52,650 nt of DNA from Methylobacterium terricola (GTDB lineage Bacteria > Pseudomonadota > Alphaproteobacteria > Rhizobiales > Beijerinckiaceae), in contig NZ_VDDA01000029.1 in assembly GCF_006151805.1 (NCBI RefSeq), forward strand, positions 1 through 52,650, given 5' to 3'. The translations under genes were made by a program, and so were the position numbers. The notes beneath the pieces are model-generated. The model did not search any database and was not told the DNA's origin. It was given only the letters and a program-made list of their open reading frames with translations. Positions 34,784 to 42,866 of the stretch are shown piece by piece (the first letter of the stretch is position 1; each line of letters begins with the position of its first letter).

Positions 34784-35683
34784 TCAGGCGCGGTTCGCCG
34801 CGGGACCGATGAGCTGGTCCAGGATGTCGTCGAGAGCCGCGTCCCACGGGCGCGGCGTGAGGCCGAAGGCGCGGGTGAGGGTCTCGGTCGAGAGCTCGGA
34901 ATTGGCCGGCCGGGTGACCGGGGTCTTGAAGGCCGTGCTGGGGATCGGCTCGACCGGCACCGAGCGGGCACCCCGCGCCGCCGCGCCGGCCATGATGGCC
35001 CGCGCGAAATCGTACCAGGTCGTCGCGCCGGCATTGACGCAGTGATAAGTGCCGGCAGGCGCCGCCGTGTCCTCGGCGAAGCGCAGCGCGACGGCGACGA
35101 GCGCCGCCGCGAGGTCGCCGGCCGAGGTCGGGCAGCCGCGCTGGTCGTCGACCACCGTCAGCTTGTCGCGCTCGCCCGCGAGCCGCAGCATCGTCTTGAC
35201 GAAGTTCGCCCGGTGCGGGCTCACCACCCAGGCGGTACGCAGGATCGCGTGGCGCGGGTTGCCGGTGCGGACGGCCATCTCGCCGGCGGCCTTGCTGGCG
35301 CCGTAGACGCTGACCGGCCGCACCGGGGCATCGGCCGCGTAGGCGCCGGCGCCGGTGCCGTCGAAGACGTAGTCGGTCGAGACGTGGATCAGCGGGATGC
35401 CGGCCTTCGCGGTCTCCGCCGCGAGATACGCGGGGGCGAGCGCGTTGAGCCGCCAGGCCGCCGCCACGTCGCTCTCGGCCTTGTCGACCGCCGTGTAGGC
35501 GGCGGTGTTGATCACCGCCGCCCACGGCCGCTCGGCGACCGCGCGGGCGACCGCCGCCTCGTCGGTGATGTCGAGGGCATCCCGGGCGGGAGCGCGGATG
35601 ACCGCGTCCGCCCCGAAGCTTTGCCGCTGCAATTCGGTGCCGACCTGGCCGCCACCGCCGAGGACGAGGATCTCCCGCGCCAT
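34784..35683 (-). CDS. rfbD: dTDP-4-dehydrorhamnose reductase
   Basis: A 299-residue extended SDR. The NADPH loop is LGGGGQVG (residues 7-14), STDYVFDG marks the middle block and YGASKAAGE carries the catalytic Tyr/Lys. The end PWDAALDDILDQ fits RmlD. It performs the last step, reducing dTDP-4-keto-rhamnose to dTDP-L-rhamnose. It starts 5 bases after the rfbB stop, so translation is probably coupled. Confidence 0.95.
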   Translation of the reverse strand: MAREILVLGGGGQVGTELQRQSFGADAVIRAPARDALDITDEAAVARAVAERPWAAVINTAAYTAVDKAESDVAAAWRLNALAPAYLAAETAKAGIPLIHVSTDYVFDGTGAGAYAADAPVRPVSVYGASKAAGEMAVRTGNPRHAILRTAWVVSPHRANFVKTMLRLAGERDKLTVVDDQRGCPTSAGDLAAALVAVALRFAEDTAAPAGTYHCVNAGATTWYDFARAIMAGAAARGARSVPVEPIPSTAFKTPVTRPANSELSTETLTRAFGLTPRPWDAALDDILDQLIGPAANRA

Positions 35684-35688
35684 CCGCC

Positions 35689-36741
35689 TCACTCCGCCGT
35701 CAGGCCGAGGCGCTCGCCGGAATAGCGGCCCTCGCGGATCGGGCGCCACCACGACTCGTTGTCGAGGTACCAGCGCACGGTGTCCTCGAGCGCCTGCTCG
35801 AAGGTGCGGGTCGGCGCATAGCCGACCTCCTTCTCCGCCTTGCTCGGGTCGATGGCGTAGCGCCGGTCGTGGCCCGGCCGGTCGGTGACGAACTTGATCA
35901 GGCGCTCGTGCGGGCCGGCCTCGGGACGGAGACGGTCGAAGATCGCGCAGAGCGTTTTCACCACGTCGAGGTTGTTGCGCACCGAGCGGCCGCCGAGCAG
36001 GTAGGTCTCGCCGATCCGGCCCTTCTCCAGCACCGCGACGAGGCCGCGGGCGTGGTCCTCGACGTGGATCCAGTCGCGCTCGTTCTGGCCGTCGCCGTAG
36101 ACCGGCAGGTCCTTGCCGTCGAGGGCGTTGAGGATCATCAGCGGGATCAGCTTCTCGGGGAAGTGCCGCGGCCCGTAATTGTTCGAGCAGTTGGTCACCA
36201 GCACCGGCAGGCCGTAGGTCTCGTGCCAGGCCCGGGCCAGGTGGTCGGAGGCCGCCTTCGAGGCCGAGTAGGGCGAGCGCGGATCGTAGCGGCTGTCCTC
36301 GGTGAAGAAGGCGCCCGGGGGCAGCGAGCCGTAGACCTCGTCGGTCGAGACGTGGAGGAAGCGGAAGGCGTCGCGCTCCGCGCCCGACAGGGTGCTGTAG
36401 TAGCCGCGGGCGGCTTCCAGCATCACCTGGGTGCCGACGACGTTGGTGCGGATGAAGGCGCCCGGCCCGGTGATCGAGCGGTCGACATGGCTCTCGGCGG
36501 CGAGATGCATCACGGCTTGCGGGCGGAACTCGGCGAAGAGGCCGGACACCCTGTCATGGTCGCAGATGTCGGCTTCCGCGAAGCGGTGGCGGTTGTTGCC
36601 CTTGAGCGGCATCAGCGAGATCGGGTTCGCCGCGTAGGTCAGCGCGTCGAGGGTCAGGACCTCGTGGCCGAGATCTTGGACGAGGTGCAGGACCAGGGCC
36701 GAGCCGATGAAGCCGCAGCCGCCCGTGACGAGGATGCGCAT
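35689..36741 (-). CDS. rfbB: dTDP-glucose 4,6-dehydratase
   Basis: A 350-residue extended SDR. The NAD loop TGGCGFIG is at residues 6-13; LAAESHVDRSITGPGAFI, LHVSTDEVYGSL and PYSASKAASDHLARAW carry substrate and catalytic residues, and NNYGPRHFPEKLIPLMI is diagnostic for RmlB. It removes water from dTDP-glucose to give the 4-keto-6-deoxy sugar. The ATG at 36741 begins the conserved MRILVTGG; upstream residues in the same frame are not conserved. It is 120 bases after rfbC. Confidence 0.96.
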   Translation of the reverse strand: MRILVTGGCGFIGSALVLHLVQDLGHEVLTLDALTYAANPISLMPLKGNNRHRFAEADICDHDRVSGLFAEFRPQAVMHLAAESHVDRSITGPGAFIRTNVVGTQVMLEAARGYYSTLSGAERDAFRFLHVSTDEVYGSLPPGAFFTEDSRYDPRSPYSASKAASDHLARAWHETYGLPVLVTNCSNNYGPRHFPEKLIPLMILNALDGKDLPVYGDGQNERDWIHVEDHARGLVAVLEKGRIGETYLLGGRSVRNNLDVVKTLCAIFDRLRPEAGPHERLIKFVTDRPGHDRRYAIDPSKAEKEVGYAPTRTFEQALEDTVRWYLDNESWWRPIREGRYSGERLGLTAE

Positions 36742-36861
36742 GGGGTGAATGATCTCCTGAAAGGATGACGCTCGTCGGCGCAAAGCGGGTCGCGGCGAAT
36801 CAACTCGCGCCCTGATTGTAACTCCGGATGCCGGCGTCATAGGAATGCGCCGGCACGACCC

Positions 36862-37416
36862 TCAGAACAGCGTGGGCAGATCGGCGAAGCGGGGCGCCAC
36901 CTTGTCCTTGGCCGAGAGCTGGGCCTCGGCCTCGCTGACCGGCCAGTCGATGCCGAGATCGGGGTCGTTCCACAACAGGTTGCCGTCATGCTCCGGGCTG
37001 TAGACGCCGCCGGCGACCTTGTAGGCCACCATGGTGTCCGGCTCGAGAGTGCAGAAACCGTGCCCGAAGCCGATCGGCACGTAGAGCTGGTGGCCGTTCG
37101 CGGCGTCGAGCCGGGCGGCGACGTGCCGGCCGTAGGTCGGCGAGTCGCGCCGCAGATCCACGGCCACGTCGAGGATCGCACCGGCGAGCACCCGGATCAG
37201 CTTGGCCTGGGCGAAGGGGTGGCGCTGGAAGTGCAGGCCGCGGACGGTGCCCTGTTGCGCCGAGAAGGACTGGTTGTCCTGGATGAAGTGGTCCTCGACG
37301 CCGTACGCGGCCAGGATGTCGGCCCGGTAGGTCTCCGAGAACCAGCCGCGGGCATCGCCGTGCCGCTTCGGGATCACCAGCTTCACCGCCGGTATCGCCT
37401 GATCGATGACCTGCAT
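36862..37416 (-). CDS. rfbC: dTDP-4-dehydrorhamnose 3,5-epimerase
   Basis: A 184-residue cupin epimerase. The ATG at 37416 has GGAAGG 8 bases upstream; a GTG at 37425 would add three residues. The active-site stretch FIQDNQSFSAQQGTVRGLHF holds the conserved His and the LDVAVDLRRDSPTYGRHV and LYVPIGFGHGF blocks follow, as in RmlC. It epimerises C3 and C5 of the 4-keto sugar. First gene of the rfb operon on the minus strand, in order C-B-D-A. Confidence 0.96.
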   Translation of the reverse strand: MQVIDQAIPAVKLVIPKRHGDARGWFSETYRADILAAYGVEDHFIQDNQSFSAQQGTVRGLHFQRHPFAQAKLIRVLAGAILDVAVDLRRDSPTYGRHVAARLDAANGHQLYVPIGFGHGFCTLEPDTMVAYKVAGGVYSPEHDGNLLWNDPDLGIDWPVSEAEAQLSAKDKVAPRFADLPTLF

Positions 37417-37796
37417 CCCGCCCACCTTCCGATCTCGCGCGGCTTGACAAGCCTGGGCTCATGCCCGGCGATCGTGGCACAACCGCGTCGGCCGGACCGG
37501 CCAGGACCGCATTCCCGCAGCCTCTACTTCGACGTTACCGGGCGAGCAAGACGGACCGCCGATCGCGGGCGGCGGGACGGGACGAGCCGCAATCGCCCCC
37601 CGTACAGCACGGCCGATCGAGGCCGCCCTGGATCGGTCACGGTCGGACGCGATTGCAGGATCGCGCGCGAAGGTGTCGATCCAGGCCATTTTCGACCCGG
37701 CAAACCTTCGACACAGCCTGGGGTCTTCGATACGCCCGAACGGCCGGCCGGTGGTCGCGGGGCGTCAGCCGTGACGCCCCCGCTGGCGGCGCGGGA
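37417..37796. other. Spacer upstream of rfbC
   Basis: About 380 bases between the alaS stop and rfbC, which should contain the rfb promoter. I see no convincing promoter box, hairpin or gene. A CTTGTCAAG inverted repeat lies near 37441-37451 and could be part of a control site. Confidence 0.45.
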
Positions 37797-40463
37797 TCAC
37801 GCGCCCGCAACAGCCGCCGCGATCGCCTCCAGGGCAGCCTCGGCTGCCGCACCGTCGGGGCCGCCGGCCTGGGCCATGTCGCGGCGCCCGCCGCCGCCCT
37901 TGCCGCCGAGCCGCTCCGAGCCGGCCCGCACCAGGGCGACGGCGTCGAACCGGCCGGTCAGGTCCTCGGTCACGCCGACGACGAGTCCGGCCTTGCCGTC
38001 CGGCGCCACGCCGACGATCGCCACGATCCCGGAGCCGAGCCGCTTCTTGCCCTCGTCGGCGAGGCTCTTGAGGTCGCGCATCTCGACCCCCTGCACGACC
38101 CGGGCCATCAGCTTGGTGCCGGCGACCTCGCGCACGCCGTCATCGCCGCCGCCGCTGCCTCCCCCGCCCATGGCGAGCTTGCGGCGGGCCTCCGCCAGTT
38201 CCCGCTCCATCCGGCGGCGCTCCTCGAGGAGGCTCGCCAAGCGCTCGGGCGCCTCGGCCACCGGCACCTTGAGCAGGCCGGCCAACGCCGCGAGCTGGCG
38301 GCTCTCGCCGGCGAGGTGGCGGCGGGCGGCGTCGCCCGTCATCGCCTCGATCCGGCGCACGCCGGCGCCGACCGCGCTCTCGGCCAGAACCGTCACCAGG
38401 CCGATATCGCCGGTGCGGCCGACATGGGTGCCGCCGCACAGTTCGACCGAGAAGGTCTTGGGCCGGCCGTCGGCGGCGCTGTCGCGGCCCATCGAGACGA
38501 CCCGGACCTCTTCGCCGTACTTCTCGCCGAACAGCGCGCGGGCGCCCGACGCGATGGCGTCGTCGACCGCCATCAGCTTGGTCACCACCGGCTCGTTCTG
38601 GAGCAGCACCCGATTGGCGATCGCCTCGACCCGGGCCAGCTCCTCGGCCTCGATCGGCTTCGGATGGCTGATGTCGAAGCGCAGGCGCTCGGGGGCGACG
38701 AGCGAGCCCTTCTGGGCGACGTGGTCGCCGAGCACCTGGCGCAGGGCCTCGTGCAGCAGGTGGGTGGCGGAGTGGTTGGCGCGGATCGCCGAGCGGCGGG
38801 CGTGGTCGACCTTCAGCTCGACCGGCTGGCTGAGGGTCAGGGCGCCCTCCTCCACCGCGACGTGATGGACGAAGAGGTCGCCGAGCTTCTTCTCGGTCGC
38901 GGTCACCCGGGCCTTGAGACCCTGGCCGGTCACCGTGCCGGTATCGCCGACCTGGCCGCCGGACTCGGCATAGAACGGCGTCTGGGTGACGACGAGCAGG
39001 CCCTCCTCGCCGGCCCGGATCGTCTCGACCTCGGCCCCGCCGCGCACGAGGGCGGTGACCACGGCCTCGGCCTCTTCCGTGTCGTAGCCGAGAAACTCGG
39101 TGGCGCCGGTGCGCTCGCGCAAACCGTACCACAGGGTCTCGGTCGCGGCCTCGCCGGAGCCCGACCACGCCGCGCGGGCGGCGGCGCGCTGGCGCTGCAT
39201 CGCGGCCGAGAAGCCATCCGTATCGACCGTGATGCCACGGGACTTCAGCGCGTCCTGGGTCAGGTCGAGGGGGAAGCCGTAGGTGTCGTAGAGGGTGAAG
39301 GCGGTCTCGCCCGACAGGCTCTGGCCGTCCGAGAGGTCGCGGGTCTCGGCGTCGAGGATCGACAGGCCGCGCTCCAGGGTGCGGCGGAAGCGGGTTTCCT
39401 CCAGACGCAGGGTCTCGACGATCAGGCTCTCGGCCCGCACCAGCTCGGGGTAGGCCTGGCCCATCTCGCGCACCAGCGTCGGCACGAGGCGGAACATCAT
39501 CGGGTCGCGGGCGCCGAGCAACTGGGCGTGGCGCATGGCGCGACGCATGATCCGGCGCAGCACGTAGCCGCGGCCCTCGTTGCTCGGCAGCACCCCATCG
39601 GCGACGAGGAAGGACGAGGCGCGCAGATGGTCGGCGATCACCCGGTAGGAAGCGGTCTGCTTGCCCTCGGGCGCCCGGCCGACCTGATGCGCGACGGCGT
39701 CGATCAGGCTGCGGAACAGGTCGGTGTCGTAGTTGCTCTTCACGCCCTGGAGGATCGCCGCCATGCGCTCGAGGCCCATGCCGGTATCGATCGAGGGCCG
39801 CGGCAGGCCGACCCGGTTGCCCGGCTCGATCTGCTCGTACTGCATGAACACGAGGTTCCAGAATTCGAGGAAGCGGTCGCCGTCCTCCTCCGGGCTGCCG
39901 GGCGGACCGCCCCACAGCTCCGGGCCCTGGTCGATGAAGATCTCCGAGCACGGGCCGCACGGGCCGGTATCGCCCATCTGCCAGAAATTGTCGGAGGTCG
40001 GGATGCGGATGATGCGGTCGTCGGAGAAGCCGGCGATCTTGCGCCACAGGGCGGCGGCATCGTCGTCGTCGGCATAGACGGTCACGAGCAGGCGCTCGGG
40101 CGAGAGCCCGAATTCCTTGGTGACGAGGTTCCAGGCCAGCTCGATCGCCAACGGCTTGAAATAGTCGCCGAACGAGAAATTGCCCAGCATCTCGAAGAAG
40201 GTATGGTGGCGCGCGGTATACCCGACATTGTCGAGGTCGTTGTGCTTGCCACCGGCGCGCACGCATTTCTGGGCCGTGGTGGCGCGCTGGTAGGGCCGCT
40301 TCTCGACGCCGGTGAAGACGTTCTTGAACTGCACCATGCCGGCGTTGGTGAACATCAACGTCGGGTCGTTGCGCGGCACCAGCGGCGAGGACGGCACCAC
40401 CTCGTGACCGTGCTTGGCGAAGTAGTCCAGGAAGGTGGACCGGATCTCGTTGACGCCACTCAT
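37797..40463 (-). CDS. alaS: Alanyl-tRNA synthetase
   Basis: An 888-residue class II synthetase, full length. The N-terminal catalytic domain opens SGVNEIRSTFLDYFAKHGHE, with motif 1-2 region MVQFKNVFTGVEKRPYQRAT and TARHHTFFEMLGNFSFGDYF. The editing domain has the zinc-type HSATHLLHEALR and CGGTHVGRTGDIGL motifs, and the C-terminal Ala-rich, DHHA1-type domain ends the protein (GGKGGGGRRDMAQAGG). It charges tRNA-Ala and clears Ser/Gly errors. It follows recA on the same strand, with the MAPEG gene inserted in the opposite direction; recA and alaS are neighbours in many alphaproteobacteria. Confidence 0.98.
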   Translation of the reverse strand: MSGVNEIRSTFLDYFAKHGHEVVPSSPLVPRNDPTLMFTNAGMVQFKNVFTGVEKRPYQRATTAQKCVRAGGKHNDLDNVGYTARHHTFFEMLGNFSFGDYFKPLAIELAWNLVTKEFGLSPERLLVTVYADDDDAAALWRKIAGFSDDRIIRIPTSDNFWQMGDTGPCGPCSEIFIDQGPELWGGPPGSPEEDGDRFLEFWNLVFMQYEQIEPGNRVGLPRPSIDTGMGLERMAAILQGVKSNYDTDLFRSLIDAVAHQVGRAPEGKQTASYRVIADHLRASSFLVADGVLPSNEGRGYVLRRIMRRAMRHAQLLGARDPMMFRLVPTLVREMGQAYPELVRAESLIVETLRLEETRFRRTLERGLSILDAETRDLSDGQSLSGETAFTLYDTYGFPLDLTQDALKSRGITVDTDGFSAAMQRQRAAARAAWSGSGEAATETLWYGLRERTGATEFLGYDTEEAEAVVTALVRGGAEVETIRAGEEGLLVVTQTPFYAESGGQVGDTGTVTGQGLKARVTATEKKLGDLFVHHVAVEEGALTLSQPVELKVDHARRSAIRANHSATHLLHEALRQVLGDHVAQKGSLVAPERLRFDISHPKPIEAEELARVEAIANRVLLQNEPVVTKLMAVDDAIASGARALFGEKYGEEVRVVSMGRDSAADGRPKTFSVELCGGTHVGRTGDIGLVTVLAESAVGAGVRRIEAMTGDAARRHLAGESRQLAALAGLLKVPVAEAPERLASLLEERRRMERELAEARRKLAMGGGGSGGGDDGVREVAGTKLMARVVQGVEMRDLKSLADEGKKRLGSGIVAIVGVAPDGKAGLVVGVTEDLTGRFDAVALVRAGSERLGGKGGGGRRDMAQAGGPDGAAAEAALEAIAAAVAGA

Positions 40464-40655
40464 GGGAAGAATCGTCTCTGCGGAAGGCGGGCCGGGCGAA
40501 GGGCGGGTGAGAAACCTGGGCGCACCGGCGGGCGGCCCGCGGATGCATCCGCGTGTCTTTAGTCACGCGCTCCCCCCGTGTCGAGGCGGGGCGGCGCCGC
40601 TATGTGACGGTGGGCAAGCGCGGCCGCCGGCCCGCCCGGCAGGACTCAAGCCCCG

Positions 40656-41069
40656 ATGACCGAAGAAATCCGCCTCCTCGCCTTCTCGGCGGCCCTGGGA
40701 CTCGCCCACGTCATGGCGGCCTCGACCGCCGGGCTCTCCCAGCGCGGCGGGCTCGCCTGGGCGGCGGGCAACCGCGAGAGCGAAGGCGAGGTCACCGGTG
40801 CCGCCGCCCGGCTGAAGCGGGCCTCGGCCAACTTCTTCGAGACCTTCCCGCTCTTTGCCGCCCTGGCGCTGGCGGCCGCGGTCTCGGGCAAGCAGGGCGG
40901 CGCGGTGACGTGGGGGGCGGAGCTCTATTTCTGGGCCCGGCTCCTCTACCTGCCGATCTACGGCTTCGGCATCCCGTGGATCCGCACGCTCGTCTGGGGT
41001 GTCGCGATGGTCGGCATCGGCTTCGTGTTCGCCGGTCTGTTCGGCTGGTCCGGGCCGGGCGCCCCGTAA
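40656..41069 (+). CDS. MAPEG family membrane protein
   Basis: A 137-residue protein with four hydrophobic segments, the size and pattern of bacterial MAPEG proteins: RLLAFSAALGLAHVMAASTA, then the polar loop with GAAARLKRASANFFETFPLF (the E/N-F-x-E-T-F-P signature), then a pair ending LYLPIYGFGIPWIRTLVWGV. Members are glutathione-linked or detoxification enzymes in membranes; bacterial roles are mostly unproven. It diverges from alaS and converges on recA. Confidence 0.88.
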   Translation: MTEEIRLLAFSAALGLAHVMAASTAGLSQRGGLAWAAGNRESEGEVTGAAARLKRASANFFETFPLFAALALAAAVSGKQGGAVTWGAELYFWARLLYLPIYGFGIPWIRTLVWGVAMVGIGFVFAGLFGWSGPGAP

Positions 41070-41077
41070 CGCGAAAA

Positions 41078-41106
41078 GGGCCGCCGCGCTCGTCGCGCGG
41101 CGGCCC
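41078..41106. terminator. Bidirectional terminator between the MAPEG gene and recA
   Basis: GGGCCGCCGCGC pairs with GCGCGGCGGCCC (12 bp, perfect) around a 5-base loop, 8 bases past the MAPEG stop and 30 from the recA stop. Read on the minus strand it is followed by TTTT, so it is a normal intrinsic terminator for recA. Confidence 0.88.
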
Positions 41107-41136
41107 CTCATGACGTCCCGGGCCGATCCGTCGAGA

Positions 41137-42228
41137 TCAGGCCGACCCCTCGTCGAGGTCGTCGGCCGTCGGGGTGGCGTTCTCGAGGATCTTGTCGGCG
41201 ACCAGCCCCGAATTCTGCCGGATCGAGGCTTCGATCTTGTTGGCGATGTCGGGATTGTCGCGCAGGAAACCCTTCGAGTTCTCGCGCCCCTGGCCGAGGC
41301 GCTGGCTGTCGTAGGAGAACCACGCGCCCGACTTCTCGACGATGCCGGCCTTGACGCCGAGGTCGATCAGCTCGCCGACCTTCGACACGCCCTCGCCGAA
41401 CATGATGTCGAACTCGACCTGCTTGAACGGCGGCGCCACCTTGTTCTTGACCACCTTGACCCGGACGCTGTTGCCGATCGGCTGGTCGCGGTCCTTGAGG
41501 GTCGAGATGCGGCGGATGTCGAGGCGCACCGAGGCGTAGAACTTCAGCGCGTTGCCGCCCGTCGTGGTCTCGGGGCTGCCATACATCACGCCGATCTTCA
41601 TCCGGATCTGGTTGATGAAGATGACCATGCAGTTCGAGCGCGAGATCGAGCCGGTGAGCTTGCGCAGGGCCTGGCTCATCAGGCGGGCCTGGAGGCCCGG
41701 CTGCTGGTCGCCCATCTCACCCTCGATCTCGGCGCGCGGGGTCAGCGCGGCCACCGAATCGACCACCAGGATGTCGATGGCGCCGGAGCGCACCAGGGTG
41801 TCGGTGATCTCGAGGGCCTGCTCGCCGGTATCGGGCTGCGAGATCAGCAGGTCGTCGAGGTTGACGCCGAGCTTGCGGGCATAGACCGGATCGAGGGCGT
41901 GCTCGGCATCCACGAAGGCGCAGACGCCGCCCTTCTTCTGGGCCTCGGCGATGGTGTGCAGGGCGAGCGTCGTCTTACCCGAGGATTCCGGGCCGTAGAT
42001 CTCGATCACGCGCCCGCGCGGCAGGCCGCCGACGCCGAGCGCGATGTCGAGGCCGAGCGACCCGGTCGAGACGACCTCGACCTCCTGCACCTTGTCGCCC
42101 TTGCCGAGCCGCATGATCGAGCCCTTGCCGAAGGCGCGCTCGATCTGGGCGAGGGCGGCGTCGATCGCCTTCGACTTGTCTTTGTCCATGGTCGGGTTTT
42201 CCACCAGTCGCATCTGGGGCTGAGCCAT
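41137..42228 (-). CDS. recA: Recombinase RecA
   Basis: A 363-residue RecA. Walker A is GPESSGKTTLALH, Walker B LVVDSVAAL, with the ATP-interaction stretch ALRKLTGSISRSNCMVIFIN, the DNA-binding loop 2 region GNALKFYASVRLDIRRI and KVVKNKVAPPFKQVEFDIMFG. It forms filaments on single-stranded DNA for repair and triggers LexA self-cleavage. The ATG at 42228 has AAGGA 9 bases upstream. A GAAC-type LexA box lies 66-80 bases upstream, and a T-run terminator follows the gene. Confidence 0.98.
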   Translation of the reverse strand: MAQPQMRLVENPTMDKDKSKAIDAALAQIERAFGKGSIMRLGKGDKVQEVEVVSTGSLGLDIALGVGGLPRGRVIEIYGPESSGKTTLALHTIAEAQKKGGVCAFVDAEHALDPVYARKLGVNLDDLLISQPDTGEQALEITDTLVRSGAIDILVVDSVAALTPRAEIEGEMGDQQPGLQARLMSQALRKLTGSISRSNCMVIFINQIRMKIGVMYGSPETTTGGNALKFYASVRLDIRRISTLKDRDQPIGNSVRVKVVKNKVAPPFKQVEFDIMFGEGVSKVGELIDLGVKAGIVEKSGAWFSYDSQRLGQGRENSKGFLRDNPDIANKIEASIRQNSGLVADKILENATPTADDLDEGSA

Positions 42229-42866
42229 CTCGGCGGGTCCTTATGGCAGGAGGGGCGGCAAGTCTCAATCGCGCGGCTGGGTTTTATGTACTCGTTTTGT
42301 TCTCGTTCGACAAGGGCGAACGGAGGATTTGCCGTGGGATGGGAGTCGGCTCACGGGTGGCCGAGGGCGCGCAGCAGGCCGGCGTTCGACCAGGACGGCC
42401 AGCCGGTGCCGGCGCGGTCGCGGCTCCGGATGTCAGCGTCGCGAAGCCGGGCGCAGGCGAGGACGTGCGCATCGGACGGTCGAGCCGTCGCGGGAGGCGA
42501 CGGTGTCGGAGAGGACGCCGGCCGCCTCGGGTGGGAAGCTCGGCCTCGATCACCCTGAGACGGCTCAGAAGCGTGCCCGCCTGCGCGGACGTCGCCTGTC
42601 GCGACCCAATCGCATGGCAGGCGCCGCACCGATGTCGGCCAGCGCCGTGCGCATGGGTTCCGGAGACAGATTCCGGACCGGCAGCAGCCCACCGACCGCC
42701 GCGGTGCCATTCTTGACCGGCACCGCGTGCGGCAGCGCCCGAATGGCGCCAGCCGCCATCGTCCGCATCTGGCGCATGCCACGCGCGCTCGTCAGCGCCG
42801 CCTGCCGCGTTCCTCACAGGCATGCAAGTCCGGCGAGGCGGTCACCAGGATGCGATCCGTGCCCCC
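42229..42866. other. Spacer between cckA and recA
   Basis: About 640 bases hold the recA promoter and a LexA box (42294-42308) and otherwise no supported gene. Minus-strand frames in 42350-42780 contain short coherent pieces (for example ALADIGAAPAMRLGRD and SDAHVLACARLRDADIRSRD) in different frames, so a decayed gene is possible but not identified. Confidence 0.45.
42294..42308 (-). promoter_or_regulatory. LexA (SOS) box upstream of recA
   Basis: On the minus strand the sequence reads GAACGAGAACAAAAC, that is GAAC-N7-AAAC; the alphaproteobacterial LexA site is GAAC-N7-GAAC, so one base differs. Its distance from the recA start (66-80 bases) fits a promoter-proximal operator. Confidence 0.6.

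Noticed and set aside
37417..37796. Sigma-54-like TGGCACAACCG on the plus strand near 37475
   Set aside because: The -12 half is missing and the direction faces no gene with a suitable start.
42351..42782. Possible decayed toxin-like (PIN) gene between cckA and recA
   Set aside because: A short piece, DAHVLACARLRDAD, faintly recalls the PIN C-terminus, but the rest of the domain and the acidic residues are not found in any frame.
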